This document shows positions 61,641 through 64,000 of a DNA stretch of 64,000 nt, one piece after another (the first letter of the stretch is position 1; each line of letters begins with the position of its first letter). Position numbers and translations under genes: made by a program. Source of the DNA: Saprospiraceae bacterium (GTDB lineage Bacteria; Bacteroidota; Bacteroidia; Chitinophagales; Saprospiraceae); the NCBI GenBank assembly GCA_028284395.1, contig JANQRV010000339.1, positions 1-64,000 of the forward strand, read 5' to 3'. The notes under the pieces were generated by a model. The model was not told the DNA's origin, searched no databases, and saw only the letters and a program-made list of their open reading frames with translations.

Positions 61641-62870
61641 ATGGCTCAAAAGTCTGCCAAAGGCAAAATTTTTAATGACCCGGTCTACGGCTTTATTTTC
61701 GTTCCTTACGGGATCATTTTCGATTTGATCGAACATCACTTCTTTCAACGATTGCGTCGTATCAAACAGGTCAGTCTCACCCACTATGTTTATCCTGGCG
61801 CCCTTCACACCAGATTTCATCATGCGCTGGGCGCTTTTCACCTGATGACCCAAACCATCGAAATCCTTCGCAACAAGGGGGTGGACATCAATGAGGCGGA
61901 AGCGGAGGCCGTGTCAATTGCCATATTACTGCACGACATTGGTCATGGACCATTTTCCCACACCTTGGAAAACACTTTGATCAATATCCATCATGAAGAT
62001 CTATCCACCTTGTTCATGAATCGATTGAATGAGGAGTTTGGGGGCGCGCTTGACCTTGCGATCGAGATCTTCAATGATGATTATCCACGTCATTTTTTGC
62101 ATCAATTGGTTTCCGGTCAGCTGGACATGGACCGTTTGGACTACTTAAATCGCGACAGTTTTTTTACGGGCGTTTACGAAGGTGTGGTAGGATATGACCG
62201 TATCTTAAAGATGTTATCCGTTCATCAAGATGAATTGGTAGTAGAACAAAAAGGGATTTATTCGATTGAGAAGTTTCTCATTGCGCGTCGGTTGATGTAT
62301 TGGCAGGTATACCTCCACAAAACCGTGCTTGCTGCAGAACAGATGCTTATCAAAGCAATTTTGCGGGCAAAAGAATTGATCCGAAATGGTGCTGCCCTTC
62401 CAATGCCTCATAATCTGGCTTATTTTTTTCACAAGGATCTGAACGAGGACAATGCAGAGACCTATCGGGACGAGCTACTGGATCATTTCGCGGTTTTGGA
62501 TGATTTTGACATCATTTATGCTTTAAAACTCTGGACAAAATCGGAAGACGAAGTACTGAGTTATTTATCGAAAGGGCTGATTAATCGCCGGTTGTTTCGA
62601 ATGGAACTGCAGAATGAACCATTTTCTGAAAAGGATCTCCAATCCGTAAGGCAGAGGATTCAAAATATGAAACTGTTTCCGGCAGACACCATTCACTATC
62701 TCCTGATAAAAGGTAAAGAAACCAATAGTGCATACAGTACCTCCAAAGATGAGATAAAAATCCTGTTTAAGAACGGTTCCATTCTTCCGATGTCGGAGAG
62801 TACTGACTTTGATGTTCCCTCCAAAATAACGACGAAATACTTTTTGTGCTATCCAAAGGAGGCCATTTGA
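61641..62870 (+). CDS. HD domain phosphohydrolase (dGTPase-like, YdhJ type)
   Basis: The 409-residue protein has a large HD domain: YVYPGALHTRFHHALGAFHLM (first histidine), ILLHDIGHGPFSHTLENTL (HD pair) and SGQLDMDRLDYLNRDSFFTGVYEGVVGYDRIL (the family-typical LDxDRxDYLxRD end motif). Relatives are dNTP triphosphohydrolases of the SAMHD1-like group. The exact nucleotide is not evident. It diverges from porX by 138 bases. Confidence 0.9.
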   Translation: MAQKSAKGKIFNDPVYGFIFVPYGIIFDLIEHHFFQRLRRIKQVSLTHYVYPGALHTRFHHALGAFHLMTQTIEILRNKGVDINEAEAEAVSIAILLHDIGHGPFSHTLENTLINIHHEDLSTLFMNRLNEEFGGALDLAIEIFNDDYPRHFLHQLVSGQLDMDRLDYLNRDSFFTGVYEGVVGYDRILKMLSVHQDELVVEQKGIYSIEKFLIARRLMYWQVYLHKTVLAAEQMLIKAILRAKELIRNGAALPMPHNLAYFFHKDLNEDNAETYRDELLDHFAVLDDFDIIYALKLWTKSEDEVLSYLSKGLINRRLFRMELQNEPFSEKDLQSVRQRIQNMKLFPADTIHYLLIKGKETNSAYSTSKDEIKILFKNGSILPMSESTDFDVPSKITTKYFLCYPKEAI

Positions 62871-62904
62871 GGCCCTGACAAAAAAGATGCATACAATAAC
62901 CAGG

Positions 62905-62912
62905 TAATTTTG
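62905..62912 (+). promoter_or_regulatory. -7 box TAATTTTG upstream of the muconolactone isomerase-like gene
   Basis: Exact TAnnTTTG match, 133 bases before the ATG at 63046. The leader would be rather long; a second near-match (GACCTTTG) at about 62943-62950 is closer. Confidence 0.35.
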
Positions 62913-63045
62913 TTAAATTCGCCTTTACGATCAACTATCAAAGACCTTTGCCATTTAAGAAGAGTGGTTTGGTCATTTCAATTGTATAGGAACTGAGATC
63001 TCTGAACCGACTTTTGATTTTCAAAATATAATAGGTGCTAATCTA

Positions 63046-63348
63046 ATGGAGAAAGAATTTCAGTATATGGTGGATTTTACCATCCAATCGCATGAGAAAA
63101 AAGAGTTGGATGAGTTAATGCTCTATCAAAAAACGATGGTGCAGAAATTCTTTTCTCAGGGCAAGTTGCTCAACTATGCTTTTTCATTCGAGAATTCGAA
63201 GGCCTGGGCCATTTTTCGGGCGACTTCCATCAAGGAAGTAATTGGAATGGTTCTGGAGTTTCCACTGGCCAAGTTCACTAAATATGAAATCAGTAAACTA
63301 TCACAATACAACATCCATTCAATCAAACATGATTTTTCCTTAAATTAA
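63046..63348 (+). CDS. Muconolactone delta-isomerase-like small protein
   Basis: The 100-residue protein fits the ferredoxin-like alpha-beta barrel of the muconolactone isomerase family: FQYMVDFTIQSHEKKELDELMLYQKTMVQKFFSQGKLLNYAFSFENSKAWAIFRATSIKEVIGMVLEFPLAKFTKYEI. Family members include isomerases and many small proteins of unknown role. No aromatic-degradation genes surround it, so a true isomerase function is doubtful. It precedes the membrane protein gene by 12 bases. Confidence 0.75.
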   Translation: MEKEFQYMVDFTIQSHEKKELDELMLYQKTMVQKFFSQGKLLNYAFSFENSKAWAIFRATSIKEVIGMVLEFPLAKFTKYEISKLSQYNIHSIKHDFSLN

Positions 63349-63360
63349 ACCCCTGTTCAG

Positions 63361-64000
63361 GTGTTATCATTACTCAGGACAAATCAGACATTAGCAAGTT
63401 TCATTATCCTTCCATACCTTATCCTTTTGCATTTGCCGGGCTTCATTTTTGCTCAGGATTGGACGCCGCCTTCTTACGGTATTTTGACACAGGGTTTATA
63501 CGGCTTAGTAGGCACCCGTGGCTGGTTGATTCACATCCTAGTCATTCTGGTCCTGTTTATTGAAGGATTTCTGGCTAATTTACTGGTCTTAAAACACCGA
63601 TTGGGCAGAGAATACAATCTTTATGCGGGATTGTTTTTGGTTTTGGTGGCCAGCTCCATACCGGAGTTCTTGGTGCCTTCTTCCATGCATTTTGCGAACT
63701 TATTCCTCCTTTTAGGTATTTCAGAATTTCTCAATACCTACCGAAAGGGGGATTGTGCAGACAACATTTTTAATGCCGGCCTGTGGATTTCGATCGCTAG
63801 TTGTTTTCACTTTTCATACATTATCTTGGTCCTCTTAGGACTTTTTGGCCTTAACCTGATGCGTGCGCTGAAACTCAATGAGATCTTGATCTATCTATCC
63901 GGTTTTTTGGTCCCATACATCCTCATTGCCACCTACATGTTTTGGATTGATAAACTAGATGTCTTTTACTTTCAACACATTCTTCAAAATGTACAAATTT
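63361..64000 (+). CDS. DUF6427-type membrane protein, cut by window end
   Basis: An open frame from GTG 63361 continues to the last base (213 codons). It codes for hydrophobic helices: LASFIILPYLILLHLPGFIFA, GWLIHILVILVLFIEGFLANLL, GLFLVLVASSIPEFLV, IASCFHFSYIILVLLGLFGL and EILIYLSGFLVPYILIATYMF. This matches DUF6427, a Bacteroidota multi-pass membrane family of unknown function. A stop just upstream in frame makes GTG the first possible start. The 3' end is beyond the window. Confidence 0.75.
   Translation, partial: MLSLLRTNQTLASFIILPYLILLHLPGFIFAQDWTPPSYGILTQGLYGLVGTRGWLIHILVILVLFIEGFLANLLVLKHRLGREYNLYAGLFLVLVASSIPEFLVPSSMHFANLFLLLGISEFLNTYRKGDCADNIFNAGLWISIASCFHFSYIILVLLGLFGLNLMRALKLNEILIYLSGFLVPYILIATYMFWIDKLDVFYFQHILQNVQI

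Noticed and set aside
63046-63348. Aromatic degradation role for the muconolactone isomerase-like gene
   Set aside because: No other catechol-pathway genes are present and many family members are not isomerases.

Overview
The window looks like chromosomal DNA from a member of the Bacteroidota, probably a marine or wastewater Saprospiria-type organism (Saprospiraceae/Lewinellaceae; the family level is inference). The signs are type IX secretion C-terminal sorting domains on two proteins, the T9SS regulator PorX, DUF4294, DUF6427 and YceI families, an ATP synthase operon that starts with a His-rich AtpB and lacks the beta/epsilon genes, FecI/FecR/TonB signalling, and promoter-like TAnnTTTG (-7) boxes in front of many genes. 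No phage, insertion sequence, CRISPR array, rRNA or tRNA was found; this is mostly ordinary, densely packed core genome.

Layout. 1-7.8 kb: WG-repeat protein (cut by the window edge), pterin dehydratase, M42 peptidase, Wzx-like flippase, DUF4294 protein, methyltransferase, hemA. 8-13.5 kb: AraC regulator with a secreted DUF1579-like protein, penicillin-acylase-family lipoprotein, cupin lipoprotein, pgeF, MerB-like protein. 13.6-18.7 kb: DUF1501/DUF1800 pair, then hisF-hisIE-ogt. 18.8-25.5 kb: ligA (one frameshift), TPR protein, Crp-family regulator overlapping a UvrD-like helicase-nuclease. 25.7-31.2 kb: atpBEFHAG with unusual tandem hairpins after atpE. 31.2-34 kb: sigma/anti-sigma/periplasmic sensor/Spy-like T9SS cargo module. 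34-44.7 kb: aspS, membrane-anchored helix-hairpin-helix protein, double OmpA protein, GNAT, YceI, membrane AraC regulator, cytochrome c-sugar dehydrogenase, glyS. 45-50.4 kb: DUF2807 protein, an intergenic stretch with back-to-back terminators and a possible small RNA, then FecI-FecR-TonB receptor. 50.5-64 kb: Kbp-like BON-LysM protein, recO, secreted lipocalin-like protein, HD protein, exported class V aminotransferase, beta-barrel protein, Ppx/GppA phosphatase, metal permease fused to a DtxR/MntR repressor, porX, HD phosphohydrolase, muconolactone isomerase-like protein and a DUF6427 membrane protein running off the end.

Most interesting points: (1) a stand-alone ABC-3 metal permease fused to a DtxR/MntR-like repressor with a FeoA-like tail, preceded by a perfect inverted repeat that overlaps its promoter, resembling chlamydial YtgCR; (2) a single-base frameshift in the only ligA; (3) a CnrYXH-like sigma/anti-sigma/sensor cluster whose last gene encodes a Spy-like protein carrying a T9SS sorting domain; (4) a strong minus-strand terminator with no gene in front of it, suggesting a small RNA; (5) tandem hairpins between atpE and atpF. 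Most minus-strand and plus-strand neighbours converge with stop codons overlapping by a few bases, so transcription units are short.
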